From NCBI GenBank assembly GCA_016718825.1, contig JADKCL010000058.1, forward strand, positions 1 through 15,425: DNA of 15,425 nt. Direction: 5' to 3'. Within the stretch, counting starts at the first letter, position 1; every line of letters starts with the position of its first letter. Position numbers and translations under genes: made by a program. The DNA comes from Bacteroidota bacterium. GTDB taxonomy: Bacteria; Bacteroidota; Bacteroidia; J057; JADKCL01. Of this stretch, positions 1-7,595 are shown piece by piece. The notes below the pieces were generated by a model. It searched no databases and had not been told where the DNA came from. It saw nothing but the letters and a program-made list of their open reading frames with translations.

Positions 1-642
1 GTCAAAATGCATATCTTGCACGATAAATTGGGCGGCAAGGCAGTGGATTCAAATCTAACACCGGCAAAGTCATCGATCAATTCTGACTTCTACCGTTCGA
101 TGGAGAAGCCCGCTTTGAAAGCCTCGGGCCTGTTGAATGGTGACCGCCGAAACCCGGCGGCGAACGAAAAATGGCAGACGATCTGGTACAGTGTGAAGAT
201 CGACTACCACGGTGGCGACGCGTTGTCGCAGCAATTCCCCAAATCCGTACATGCCGACTGGGGATACCACTTGGCCTCCAAAAACTGGGAAAAGGGCAAG
301 CGAGTCAAGTCTTGGTCAGCATTTCCCGAAGTTCCGGACTGGGCGACAAAGCGGTATATCATCAACGAAGACGGCAAAGGGGCCTTGGGAAATATGGAAT
401 ACAACGGCACCAAATTCTCCAAGGAATTTGTCAACTTGCTTGTGGAGGAGCGAAATAAGCCATTTGCTCCAAAGGACAAGACTAGGAAAAATTATTTAAC
501 TCCAAATGAACTGGAAAGCCGACTTAGTCATCGTGTGTCTGAGTCTGGTCTTGGAAGTAAATTCATTCTAGAGACGGAATTCCTTCTTGACGCGTTAATG
601 GATTCGCAATCCAGTATAAAACTTGACGGAAAGGCAATATAA
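1..642 (+). CDS. C-terminal part of a putative eCIS/polymorphic-toxin effector protein (5' end outside window)
   Basis: The reading frame is open from the first base, and the first ATG at position 7 lies inside a conserved-looking block, so the gene most likely starts upstream of the window. The visible 211+ residues begin with a HILHDKLGGKAVDSNLTPA block. This resembles the H-I/L-L-x-x-x-L-G-G-x-x-x-x-x-N-L-T-P signature that I know from C-terminal modules of Bacteroidota and cyanobacterial proteins carrying an N-terminal DUF4157 peptidase-like domain, often encoded near extracellular contractile injection systems. A second conserved-looking stretch, IWYSVKIDYHGG, follows at about residue 60. 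The remaining 100 residues are polar and not recognised. No secretion signal or membrane segment is visible. The stop lies 6 bp before a SUKH-like gene, the usual toxin-immunity arrangement, and an eCIS-type sheath gene lies 1.2 kb downstream. Toxin activity is inferred from context; no catalytic residues can be assigned. Confidence 0.55.
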   Translation, partial: VKMHILHDKLGGKAVDSNLTPAKSSINSDFYRSMEKPALKASGLLNGDRRNPAANEKWQTIWYSVKIDYHGGDALSQQFPKSVHADWGYHLASKNWEKGKRVKSWSAFPEVPDWATKRYIINEDGKGALGNMEYNGTKFSKEFVNLLVEERNKPFAPKDKTRKNYLTPNELESRLSHRVSESGLGSKFILETEFLLDALMDSQSSIKLDGKAI

Positions 643-648
643 TATACT

Positions 649-1350
649 ATGAAAGAAAAATTTGACACCCTTTTTGAAAATTTGAGGAATAATGCTCTCG
701 TGAACGTAGAACAAGCAAATTTGGGGAACCCTTTGAGAGCATCGTCAATAAATGCTGGCAAGGAAGAATATCAGAAGGTACTTGGAACGAATACAATATC
801 CATTTTCCAAGAATTCAATAGTGTTTTTCTTGCGTGGAAATATTCAATGGATCACGATCATGTTTGGGGAGGAGAAATTAGAATATCCCCATACCTTGTC
901 ATCTTAGGCAAAAGTAAAGTTCCATTTGAAGCCTCGCCCGATAATAAAAAAATGCTAGAATTCCTTGGGAATATCCATCTTTTGGACCATTTCCAATATT
1001 CCCTCCAATCAACCCTCAAAGTCGGCTTAGAACTCCGCGATGGCGCAGAGCATCTATGGCTCTGGAACGACAATGGAGAGAAATATCCATTGAGCTTAAG
1101 TATCCCGCAATACTTCGAGCGGCTTCTTGAAACAAAGGGCTTTATTGGCTGGCAATACTTTTTCGTGGATTTGGGTGCCTGCGATTTTTCAGACCCTTAC
1201 TTTTCTGAAAACTTCGCAGCCGTGCCTAACGACGGAACAGCGAGGATGGAGGAATTTCTACAGGTGATGCCCAAGCTGTTTCCCGATCAGGATTACGCCT
1301 TCTACCAGGAGCGCCTAGTATTTTTCAAGGAGGCCAACGCGAAGTTTTGA
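649..1350 (+). CDS. SUKH (SMI1/KNR4)-like putative immunity protein
   Basis: This 233-residue, soluble, acidic protein has no signal peptide or membrane segment. Residues around 45-85 read ISIFQEFNSVFLAWKYS followed by a GGEIRISP strand. That matches the SUKH pattern of a short helix ending in a (Y/F)-x-x-x-N turn, then a core strand with L-x-W and a G-x-I strand. The C-terminal part (SIPQYFERLLETKGFIGWQYFF) fits the amphipathic helix that closes many SUKH proteins. Immunity proteins of this superfamily neutralise cognate contact-dependent or polymorphic toxins in the cytoplasm. It starts 6 bp after the stop of the preceding putative effector, so the two are almost certainly co-transcribed and this would protect the producer. 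The ATG at 649 has only a weak purine stretch upstream, which is normal for Bacteroidota. The family assignment rests on motif spacing only, and a different SUKH-like or unrelated immunity family is possible. Confidence 0.5.
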   Translation: MKEKFDTLFENLRNNALVNVEQANLGNPLRASSINAGKEEYQKVLGTNTISIFQEFNSVFLAWKYSMDHDHVWGGEIRISPYLVILGKSKVPFEASPDNKKMLEFLGNIHLLDHFQYSLQSTLKVGLELRDGAEHLWLWNDNGEKYPLSLSIPQYFERLLETKGFIGWQYFFVDLGACDFSDPYFSENFAAVPNDGTARMEEFLQVMPKLFPDQDYAFYQERLVFFKEANAKF

Positions 1351-1437
1351 TACTTCCAGGTGGCTTTTCAAGTCCAAGTTCGGTACTCCTCAGCGAGGGG
1401 CCGATCGCAGTGTGGTTCTTCAACAACATCCACCGTA

Positions 1438-1467
1438 TCCAACTCCGAGGAATACGCAGGAGTTGGA
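1438..1467. repeat. 9-bp perfect inverted repeat, 12-nt loop
   Basis: TCCAACTCC at 1438-1446 is exactly complementary to GGAGTTGGA at 1459-1467. It lies about 90 bp after the SUKH-like stop. No T-run follows on either strand, so it is not a standard intrinsic terminator, but it could still form an mRNA 3' hairpin. Confidence 0.5.
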
Positions 1468-1560
1468 CAGGCCTTGTTCCCAAAAAGGTCTTCGAAGCCT
1501 CCGCCAACATCGTCGAGGGAGAAGCGTGTCGAAGCAGCTTCTCGGCGGCGCCGCCAATGC

Positions 1561-1644
1561 CACCGTGTCCTCGCGAAGCGGGATCGAACGTATCATGGGC
1601 CTCACGATTCCCGTGAACACCGTGTCCTCGCGAAGCGGGATCGA
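1561..1644. repeat. 27-bp direct repeat, two identical copies 57 bp apart
   Basis: Copies at 1561-1587 and 1618-1644 are identical over 27 bp, beginning CACCGTGTCC and ending GGGATCGA, with a 30-bp spacer. The 57-bp period is a multiple of three, but no frame through it looks like a real protein. It is probably a copy of an interspersed intergenic repeat. Confidence 0.7.
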
Positions 1645-1795
1645 CCTCTTCCTCAGCATCCTCATCATCCTCAGCATCCTCGGCCTCCACAAGGCATGTC
1701 CCGAGCGAAGGTCATGGGCGTGATCAAAAGAGTCGGCGGCAAGCTCTGCGCCTTCATTGGAATTGCATGCATTCCATTCGCCGCCCCAACAATCC

Positions 1796-1811
1796 GATTG
1801 GAATTCCAATC
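1796..1811. promoter_or_regulatory. 16-bp perfect palindrome 59 bp upstream of the sheath gene
   Basis: GATTGGAATTCCAATC reads the same on both strands. A related imperfect inverted repeat, TGGAAT/ATTCCA around GCATGC, lies about 30 bp further upstream. Position and symmetry suit a dimeric DNA-binding protein operator for the sheath gene, or a transcript hairpin. The function is inference. Confidence 0.35.
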
Positions 1812-1870
1812 CCAATTCGGCATCATTGCATGACTTTTTTCTGCGTCCCAACTATCACCCATTTCGTCGA

Positions 1871-2983
1871 ATGGCACTCTATCGCTCCCCCGGAGTTTAT
1901 ATTGACGAACTTCCCGAACTCCCCAATAGGATCGTAGAAGTTCCTACAGCGATCCCGGCATTTTTGGGATTCACCGAAAAAACCGTGAATGCGGTCACGA
2001 GGATCGCTTCCATGGCAGGGGAGGCCTATGCAGTCTACGATGCCACCTTGGCGCAAAGTGCGGCGCGCAAGGACCGGTTCACCCTGATCGATATTCATGG
2101 CAAGGCGCCCGCTTTGTCGGTTTCGGACGCCGCAACCGAACTGAGGAATGGAATCGGGTCATCCAATTTGGGTTACGGTGCGGTTTATTTTCCGGACCTG
2201 ATCACAGACATGCAGTATCCCGACGATGCGGTTCAATTGGCCGCAACGGGCGATTTTCAGGACTTGAATGGTCTGACGTTGGGCCGAGCGGAGAAGCTCG
2301 CCAATGGAACGATTCCTGCCGATCAAGCTCTGCGAACGGCGATCACGACGCAACTGAATGCGATTCGAATGCTCGTCCAAGCGTTGATCGCCAATGCCCC
2401 CATCCGCATGGCGCCGAGTGCTGCGATGGCAGGCGTGTATGCAATGGTCGACATGATGCGCGGCGTTTGGAAAGCCCCCGCTAGTGTGGGTATTCAGCAG
2501 GTGACCGAATTGGCTGTATATCTCAACGATTCAGATCAAGCGATGCTCAATGTGGATGCTACGGGCGGAAAATCGATCAATGCGATTCGGCGCTTCGTCG
2601 GAAGAGGAATCGTCGTTTGGGGAGCCCGCACGCTTGACGGAAACAGCAGTGATTGGCGGTATGTTCCGGTGCGAAGGCTTTTGATCATGGTGGAACAGAG
2701 CATCAAGACATCCACGCAATGGGTTGTCTTTGAGCCCAATGACGGCCCCACATGGCAACGCGTCAAAGACGCGGTGTCCCAATTCCTGCAGGGTCTTTGG
2801 ACACAAGGCGCTTTCGCAGGAAGCAAACCATCCGAAGCCTTCTTTGTCAATTGTGGCTTGGATTCAACCATGACCGCACTCGACGTGCTCGACGGTCGTA
2901 TGATCCTTCAGATCGGAGTGGCTCCGATAAGACCAGCAGAATTTATCATCCTGCAACTCGTGTTTCAGGTGCAGGGGGGGTGA
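1871..2983 (+). CDS. Contractile sheath protein of eCIS/phage-tail type, internally shortened
   Basis: In contractile injection systems the sheath polymer surrounds the inner tube and contracts to drive it into a target. I chose the ATG at 1871 because the product then begins MALYRSPGVYIDELPELPNR, the typical eCIS sheath N-terminus; the ORF runs 38 codons further upstream, but that part is unlike a sheath. The protein is 370 aa. The C-terminal half is canonical: RGVWKAPA (197-204), GGKSINAIR (232-240), VVWGARTL (248-255), DWRYVPVRRL (261-270), VFEPND (286-291), LWTQGAFAG (309-317) and IRPAEFIILQ (353-362). Between AFLGFTEK (30-37) and AYAVYDATLAQ (52-62) only about 14 residues remain. Known sheaths, including the short Pvc2/Afp2 type, carry at least some 50-80 residues there, with an FF-x-x-GGG-x-CY-x-V strand region. 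The frame ends on a run of seven G just before TGA. No tube or baseplate gene follows. Family assignment is firm; functionality is doubtful. Confidence 0.85.
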   Translation: MALYRSPGVYIDELPELPNRIVEVPTAIPAFLGFTEKTVNAVTRIASMAGEAYAVYDATLAQSAARKDRFTLIDIHGKAPALSVSDAATELRNGIGSSNLGYGAVYFPDLITDMQYPDDAVQLAATGDFQDLNGLTLGRAEKLANGTIPADQALRTAITTQLNAIRMLVQALIANAPIRMAPSAAMAGVYAMVDMMRGVWKAPASVGIQQVTELAVYLNDSDQAMLNVDATGGKSINAIRRFVGRGIVVWGARTLDGNSSDWRYVPVRRLLIMVEQSIKTSTQWVVFEPNDGPTWQRVKDAVSQFLQGLWTQGAFAGSKPSEAFFVNCGLDSTMTALDVLDGRMILQIGVAPIRPAEFIILQLVFQVQGG

Positions 2984-2991
2984 TCCAATCC

Positions 2992-3411
2992 TCAAATCGG
3001 CCGGCTCTGCCGGTTATAGCGGAACGAACCAAGGGATGCAATCCAATTCGTTTCCGCCAAGATTGGAATCCGTTGCTCAAACGGGAATTGAAAATCAAAC
3101 AGTAAGATCACGGCGTTGGGTTTTTCTGCCTCAAAAGCGGCGAACTTTTCGGTAAAAGCATCGATAAAGGAAGTCGAATAACTCGCGCCCTTCAAAAAAT
3201 TGACAGCCTCCAATGGAGGATTTTCATAGAATTCGAATTCCCGCAATTCCGGTGTGTACCTGCCCAAATGGAAGTCCTCCTGAAACATCGAGGAGGGCTC
3301 ATCCTCCTCATAATCGATCCGGACGTAGCCTCGGAGTGCCATTACCACGGGAAAGTTTCCCACCCAAATGGAAACATAACCCGCTTTTCGATAATCTGAT
3401 TTCTTTTCCAT
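2992..3411 (-). CDS. Imm22-like immunity protein
   Basis: This 139-aa soluble protein contains YVSIWVGNF at residues 12-20, the hallmark N-terminal strand of the Imm22 family of polymorphic-toxin immunity proteins. It is followed by the family's pattern of an acidic Y-x-x-D/E stretch, SSMFQEDFHLGRYTPE (about 40-55), and a C-terminal helix. Members are cytoplasmic and thought to bind and block a cognate nuclease or other toxin. It converges with the sheath gene (stop to stop, 8 bp apart) and lies on the opposite strand from the upstream toxin/SUKH pair. No cognate toxin gene is adjacent on its own strand: 70 bp separate its start from the end of tnaA. It is therefore an orphan immunity gene, perhaps kept as defence against toxins of relatives or left over from a lost toxin cassette. 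A small hairpin (CCGGC/GCCGG, 3001-3013) lies within its last codons. Confidence 0.6.
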   Translation of the reverse strand: MEKKSDYRKAGYVSIWVGNFPVVMALRGYVRIDYEEDEPSSMFQEDFHLGRYTPELREFEFYENPPLEAVNFLKGASYSTSFIDAFTEKFAAFEAEKPNAVILLFDFQFPFEQRIPILAETNWIASLGSFRYNRQSRPI

Positions 3412-3481
3412 ACAGGAATCTGTGCCGTTGGTGACGCATTTGGTCCTTCTTCATGCGTCTTGCCAATTTAGCTGTTCCCCC

Positions 3482-4861
3482 TCAAACCCGCTCAAAAAAC
3501 GCGGTAAAATGCCGCAGAAACTTCGGCTCCTTCGTGATTCTGTAGCCGGTCACCTTGGCGCGATTCGCCCAGAGATGCTCGAAGACCTCGATCACGTAGT
3601 CGATATGACTTTGGGTGTACACGCGCCGGGGCACCGCCAAGCGCACGAGGTCACGCGGCGCAGGAATCAGCTTGCCGGCCTCGTCATATTTTCCAAACAT
3701 CACCGAACCGACCTCCACCGAACGGATGCCACCCGTGAGATACAATTCGCAGACGAGGGCTTGGCCGGGATATTGATCCACAGGGATTTGCGGATAAAAG
3801 GCGCGGGCATCGACATAGACCGCATGTCCACCGACGGGCAAAATCATCGGCACGCCGATTTTGGCCATGTGTTCGCCCAGGTAGGCGTTGCTTTTGATCC
3901 GGTAGTTCAAATAGCCCGGGTCAAAGACCTCCTGCAGGCCCACCGCCAAGGCCTCCATATCCCTTCCCGAAAGGCCGCCATACGTGCTGAAACCCTCCGT
4001 GATGATCAGCAACATCGTGCACGCCGTCGCCAATTCCTCGTTGCGCAGGGTTAGGAATCCGCCCATGTTTACCAGGCCATCCTTTTTGGCGCTCATCACA
4101 ATGCCATCCGCCAAGGCACACATTTCCTGCGCGATTTCCTTGTAGGTCCGGTCGGAATAGCCCTGCTCTTTGTGTTTGATGAACCAGGCGTTTTCGGCGA
4201 TGCGACAGGCGTCGAGCACCATCAGAATGCCATGCGCGCGGCAAATTTCCGCCACAGCCTTGGCATTGCCCATCGAAACGGGTTGGCCGCCGCTGCTGTT
4301 ATTGGTGACCGTGAGAATGACCGCCGACATGTCGGCTGCACCCTGACGCCGAATCAGATCCTTCAATGCTGCAATGTCCAGATTTCCATGAAAATCAGGA
4401 TCATACCCTTCGCTGCCGGGCTTGGCAAGGTAGTCGAAAGCCACCGCGCCGGAAAATTCGATGTTGGCGCGGGTCGTATCAAAATGCGTATTCGACACGA
4501 AAACCTTGCCTTTGCCACCCAGATGCCCGTACAGAATGCGTTCGGCAGCGCGGCCTTGATGCGTCGGGAGAATGAATTCCATGCCCGTCAAATCCTTGAT
4601 CGCCGCCTCCAACTTGAACCAGCTATTTGCCCCGGCATACGATTCGTCGCCTTGCATCATCGCCGACCATTGCGCCGCACTCATCGCCGAAGTCCCCGAA
4701 TCCGTCAGGAAATCAATCAAAACCTGATTCGAATGCAGCAAAAACGGATTGTAATGCGCCTCCTTCAAAAAAGCAATCCGCTCCTCGGGCGTCGTCAACG
4801 AGATCGGTTCGACAGTTTTGATCCGAAAGGGCTCGATAATGGTCTTGAACTGGATGGACAT
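3482..4861 (-). CDS. tnaA: Tryptophanase (tryptophan indole-lyase)
   Basis: This PLP enzyme of the beta-eliminating lyase family cleaves L-tryptophan to indole, pyruvate and ammonia in the cytoplasm. I start it at 4861 (MSIQFKTIIEPFRIKTVEPI), which matches the family N-terminus and gives 459 aa against 471 in E. coli; an in-frame ATG at 4927 would add 22 unrelated residues. Visible hallmarks are LTDSGTSAM (52-60), MMQGDESYAG (68-77), PTHQGRAAE (99-107), NNSSGGQPVSM (187-197), DACRIAENAWFIK (217-229), the cofactor lysine in MSAKKDG (Lys260), YGGLSGRDMEA (294-304) and EPKFLRHFTA (445-454). The close homologue tyrosine phenol-lyase has Thr124 and Arg381 for the phenol ring; here the aligned positions are Asp128 and Val384, as in tryptophanases. 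No tnaC-type leader peptide or tnaB permease gene is adjacent. Indole would be the signalling product. Confidence 0.93.
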   Translation of the reverse strand: MSIQFKTIIEPFRIKTVEPISLTTPEERIAFLKEAHYNPFLLHSNQVLIDFLTDSGTSAMSAAQWSAMMQGDESYAGANSWFKLEAAIKDLTGMEFILPTHQGRAAERILYGHLGGKGKVFVSNTHFDTTRANIEFSGAVAFDYLAKPGSEGYDPDFHGNLDIAALKDLIRRQGAADMSAVILTVTNNSSGGQPVSMGNAKAVAEICRAHGILMVLDACRIAENAWFIKHKEQGYSDRTYKEIAQEMCALADGIVMSAKKDGLVNMGGFLTLRNEELATACTMLLIITEGFSTYGGLSGRDMEALAVGLQEVFDPGYLNYRIKSNAYLGEHMAKIGVPMILPVGGHAVYVDARAFYPQIPVDQYPGQALVCELYLTGGIRSVEVGSVMFGKYDEAGKLIPAPRDLVRLAVPRRVYTQSHIDYVIEVFEHLWANRAKVTGYRITKEPKFLRHFTAFFERV

Positions 4862-5000
4862 GGCATTAAATTTTGCACGAATCACAGCGTCGAAATAGCG
4901 CTTCGCCACAAAGTTGGACCAAGCCAACCGCCGATAAAATGACCTGCGTCAGCAAATGGACCATGGAATTGAAGCATTGAATGACCATCCGACCACTTTT

Positions 5001-5104
5001 GTCCTTGGTCTTCGTGCCGATTCTCAGCACAAAACTTCGTGTCTTCGTGTCTTCGTGGCCAGATTCTCAGCACAAAACTTCGTGTCTTGGTGCCTTGGTG
5101 GCCA
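5001..5104. repeat. Intergenic direct repeat with CTTCGTG-type heptamers between tnaA and the receptor gene
   Basis: An identical 27-bp segment beginning GATTCTCAGCACAAAACTTC occurs at 5019-5045 and 5062-5088 (period 43). Each copy is flanked by variants of CTTCGTGT/CTTGGTG(C/G) heptamers, for example three in a row at 5035-5056. The whole block fills most of the 260-bp gap between the tnaA start and the receptor stop. Similar CTTCGTGTCTTCGTG strings are, as I recall, common in intergenic DNA of many environmental bacteria. The rest of the gap (4862-5000) should hold the tnaA promoter, but I see no clear TAnnTTTG box; CAACTTTG at 4907-4914 on the minus strand is the nearest. Confidence 0.75.
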
Positions 5105-5121
5105 GAATTCAAAACAAAACC

Positions 5122-7528
5122 TCAAAACTTATAAGAATACCCCACCCGAAACACCTGCGTCTCATACAAATCATTGCTCAACACCGTAAATCCATTCCCC
5201 GTGATGGTCTTCTTGATCCGCATGGTATTCAGCAAATCCGAACCATTCAAAAACAGTTCGCCTTTGCCCTTTTGAATTCCTTTTTTCACGCCAAAGTCTA
5301 TGGCATACCGTGACGCAATGCGTGCCTGAGGCAGCACATCCGGAGCTAGATAAATCCCCGTCAACTGAAGGTCAATCTTGCCCGGCAGGTGGAAAATCGC
5401 ATTCGCCTTCGCATTGCCACTCCAATTGGATTCCGCCGCACTTTCATAGCTGATCGGCACGGGATAATAGGTCACACCTGCAAACGCATCAATGGTGTTT
5501 TTGTACCCATTCACTGTGAAATTCAACGTGACGCGTTCGCCCAGATTTTTGCTCAGGAACAGTTCGAGGCCCGTGCTGCGCCCGTTGCCTGCGTTTTGCG
5601 TGACCGCGTTGATGAGCGTGCTGCCGGGCGTCTGCGTGAGCACCCGCGTGAGGAGATTGCTGCTTGCACGGTGGTAAAAGCTCGCGTAGAAATTGCCCGA
5701 AGCCCAGGTGGTTTTGTAGGCCATTTCGAAGGAATGCGTGAACTGCGGCTTCAAACCCGGATTCCCGACCTTCAGCACCTCCGGATCGTCGTATTTGGGA
5801 AACATCCGCAGATCCACCTCGTCGGGCCGGTCCACGCGGCGGTTGTAGCTGATTTGGAGCTTGTTGCGGTCATTCATCTTCCAGGCAAACCGCGTACTCG
5901 GGAAGGGTTGAATGTATTGATAACCGTCGTTGTCATAAACATTGGCGGTGTCGTCGATGGTGTAGGCCACATTCACAAATTCCATCCGCAGGCCCGCTTC
6001 CCATTCGAAGTGTTTTTTGTCCAAAACGTAGTTTCCGTACAGGGCCGTGATCAATTCGTCGTATTGGGAGCGGCCATCGGCATTTTGGTCCAAGATGCTC
6101 GAATCCCCGGGAATGAAGGCAATCATCTAGGGAATAAACCGCCAACGCACCTTCGAACCCGCCTCAAAACGGCCTTGCTTCAAGGGTTTGACATAGTCGA
6201 AGTTCAGGTCCATCACGTTTTCGTCGTACAACAAATGCACGGTGTCGGCGCTTGCGGAGCTCGGCAGGATGTTGTCGAAATAAAACCATTCGTCCTCCTG
6301 ATGCCAGGTATAGTTGTACCGCAGGTCGAATTTATGCCCCGGCTGACTGAATTTATGGGTCCAATTGGCGGCTGCGTTGGCGGATTTGTTGATTTCGCTT
6401 TCGTAGAAGAGCCACAGGCGTTGCCGGTTGGTCAAGTCGGCGTTGAAGTAGGGGACATCCCCGCGGTCAATATGCCCTTCGCGGTTGAAAAGGCCCGAAA
6501 TGTTCAAGCTGTTGCGGTCATTGAGGCTCCAATCCACGCCGGTTTTTACCGTGTAAATGAGCTGAGAACGGTTTTCGAGGAATTGTCCGCGCACCACCGA
6601 ACCGTCGTCGTAGGTCCGGTCGATGTATTCGTTTTTGTTCAAAGACTTCTGCACCAAGGCATCGCCCTGAAAGAACCAATTCAGGTTTTTGCGGCGGTAA
6701 TTGAAGGAAAGCGTGGGATTGATTTTGGGCGTTTGTCCGTATTGTGGCCGGATGGTCGGCAGGTTATCCGCCTTTTCGGTGAGGGCGCCGATGCCACCGA
6801 TGAGGCCGATTTTGCCATTCAAGCCCTTTTCCTCGCTCTTTTTGTAGATGATGTTGATGATCCCCGCCATGCCATTGGCATCGTATTTCGCGCCGGGATT
6901 GTGGATGATTTCGATGCGTTCCACGGCGGATGCGGGAATGTTGTCGAGTCCGGCTTGGCTGCCAAATCCCGTCAGCGCCGTTTGTTTGCCGTCGATGAGC
7001 ACCGTGACCTTGTCACTGCCACGCATCGCGACCTTCCCGCCTTGATCAATCGTCACGCCGGGGAGATTCTGCATCGCCTGCAAGAGCGATCCGCCGGATT
7101 GGCTTATGTTTTGATCCATGTTGAAGCTTTGTTTTTCCAGCCCGACGCTGTTTTCAGGTGAGCGCCCTTCAATGACCACGTCCTCGGTCGTGATCGATTT
7201 CTCCGCCAAAGTGACCGTCCCGAGATCGAGAAATTCGCTGAGGCTACCCACCGTGATCGGCATCCACTGCGTTTCTTGGGCCATTCCTTGAAAACGAACG
7301 ACATAGTCACCGCTTGGAACGTTGGAAAGGACGAACCGACCTTCGGCATTCGTCAAGGTGCCGCTCACGAAGACCGAATCCGGAAGGCGGTAGAGCATCA
7401 CGGAAATGTATTCCAACGCCGCGCCTTCTTCAGGACCGACAACCTTGCCCGGATAGGGTGACCTTGGTTTGGGCAGGGGCGAAGATGCCAGTAACACTGA
7501 ACAGGAACAGGATGAGTATTTTTTTCAT
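5122..7528 (-). pseudogene. Outer-membrane beta-barrel receptor (TonB-receptor-like), broken by a frameshift and an in-frame TAG
   Basis: Translation from the ATG at 7528 gives a clean signal peptide, MKKILILFLFSVTGIFAPAQ, then TKVTLSG. Here the frame shifts at a GGG (7448-7450, C on plus), where one G fewer would give ...SGKVVGPEEGAALEY... The following frame carries a carboxypeptidase-regulatory-like domain (about 25-105), a plug with LLQAMQNLPGVTIDQGGK, VLIDGKQTAL and VERIEIIHNPGAKYDANG (about 145-220), and the start of the barrel. It stops at TAG (6127-6129) after KVRWRFIP. The same frame resumes immediately and runs through the barrel to the terminal aromatic strand VFRVGYSYKF. Repaired length is about 801 aa, normal for the Bacteroidota outer-membrane beta-barrel family (PF14905 type). 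The gene lies 67 bp after the kinase gene, so a regulator-kinase-receptor operon is likely. The substrate is unknown. Because the two halves are otherwise undamaged, sequencing error or very recent inactivation are both possible. Confidence 0.85.
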
Positions 7529-7595
7529 TTTTGTTGATCAACTTGACGCTACGGTGGCCAAGTTCCAGTCCAATTTGGAAGAATTTTTGAATGCG

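Larger units (their letters stand above)
1351..1870 (+). other. 520-bp non-coding, repeat-bearing spacer between immunity and sheath genes
   Basis: No frame here gives a convincing protein; short ORFs on both strands overlap one another and are of low complexity. The stretch holds a 9-bp inverted repeat (1438-1446 with 1459-1467, 12-nt loop), a 27-bp direct repeat (1561-1587 and 1618-1644), CCTCAGCAT-type short repeats (about 1650-1680), and a 16-bp perfect palindrome (1796-1811) embedded in other ATTGGAATT-containing inverted repeats. I see no obvious Bacteroidota promoter in front of the sheath start at 1871. Confidence 0.6.

Noticed and set aside
1347..1616. Possible remnant of a four-helix-bundle (23S rRNA intervening-sequence type) protein because of an ANIVEG string
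   Set aside because: Only six residues agree and none of the flanking helices match; probably chance.
1325..1690. Minus-strand ORF containing a repeated DPASRGHG peptide
   Set aside because: The peptide repeat is simply the 27-bp DNA repeat in a frame that happens to stay open; the start is acidic low complexity, and it overlaps the end of the SUKH-like gene.
1757..1870. The longer sheath start 38 codons upstream
   Set aside because: That segment contains the palindrome and other inverted repeats, and its peptide is unlike any sheath N-terminus, whereas MALYRSPGVYI is canonical.
3482..4861. Tyrosine phenol-lyase as the identity of the PLP lyase
   Set aside because: Residues aligning with the phenol-lyase Thr124 and Arg381 are Asp and Val, as in tryptophanases.
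4862..4927. A 22-codon upstream extension of tnaA beginning MAWSNF as a Trp-sensing leader
   Set aside because: It is in frame with and continuous into tnaA with no stop, so it cannot act as a tnaC-like leader; it is better seen as an untranslated upstream region.
5389..7161. A 590-codon open frame on the plus strand opposite the receptor gene
   Set aside because: It is antisense to a clear receptor reading frame with recognisable plug and barrel motifs, has no family signature, and is the kind of long shadow frame produced by codon bias.
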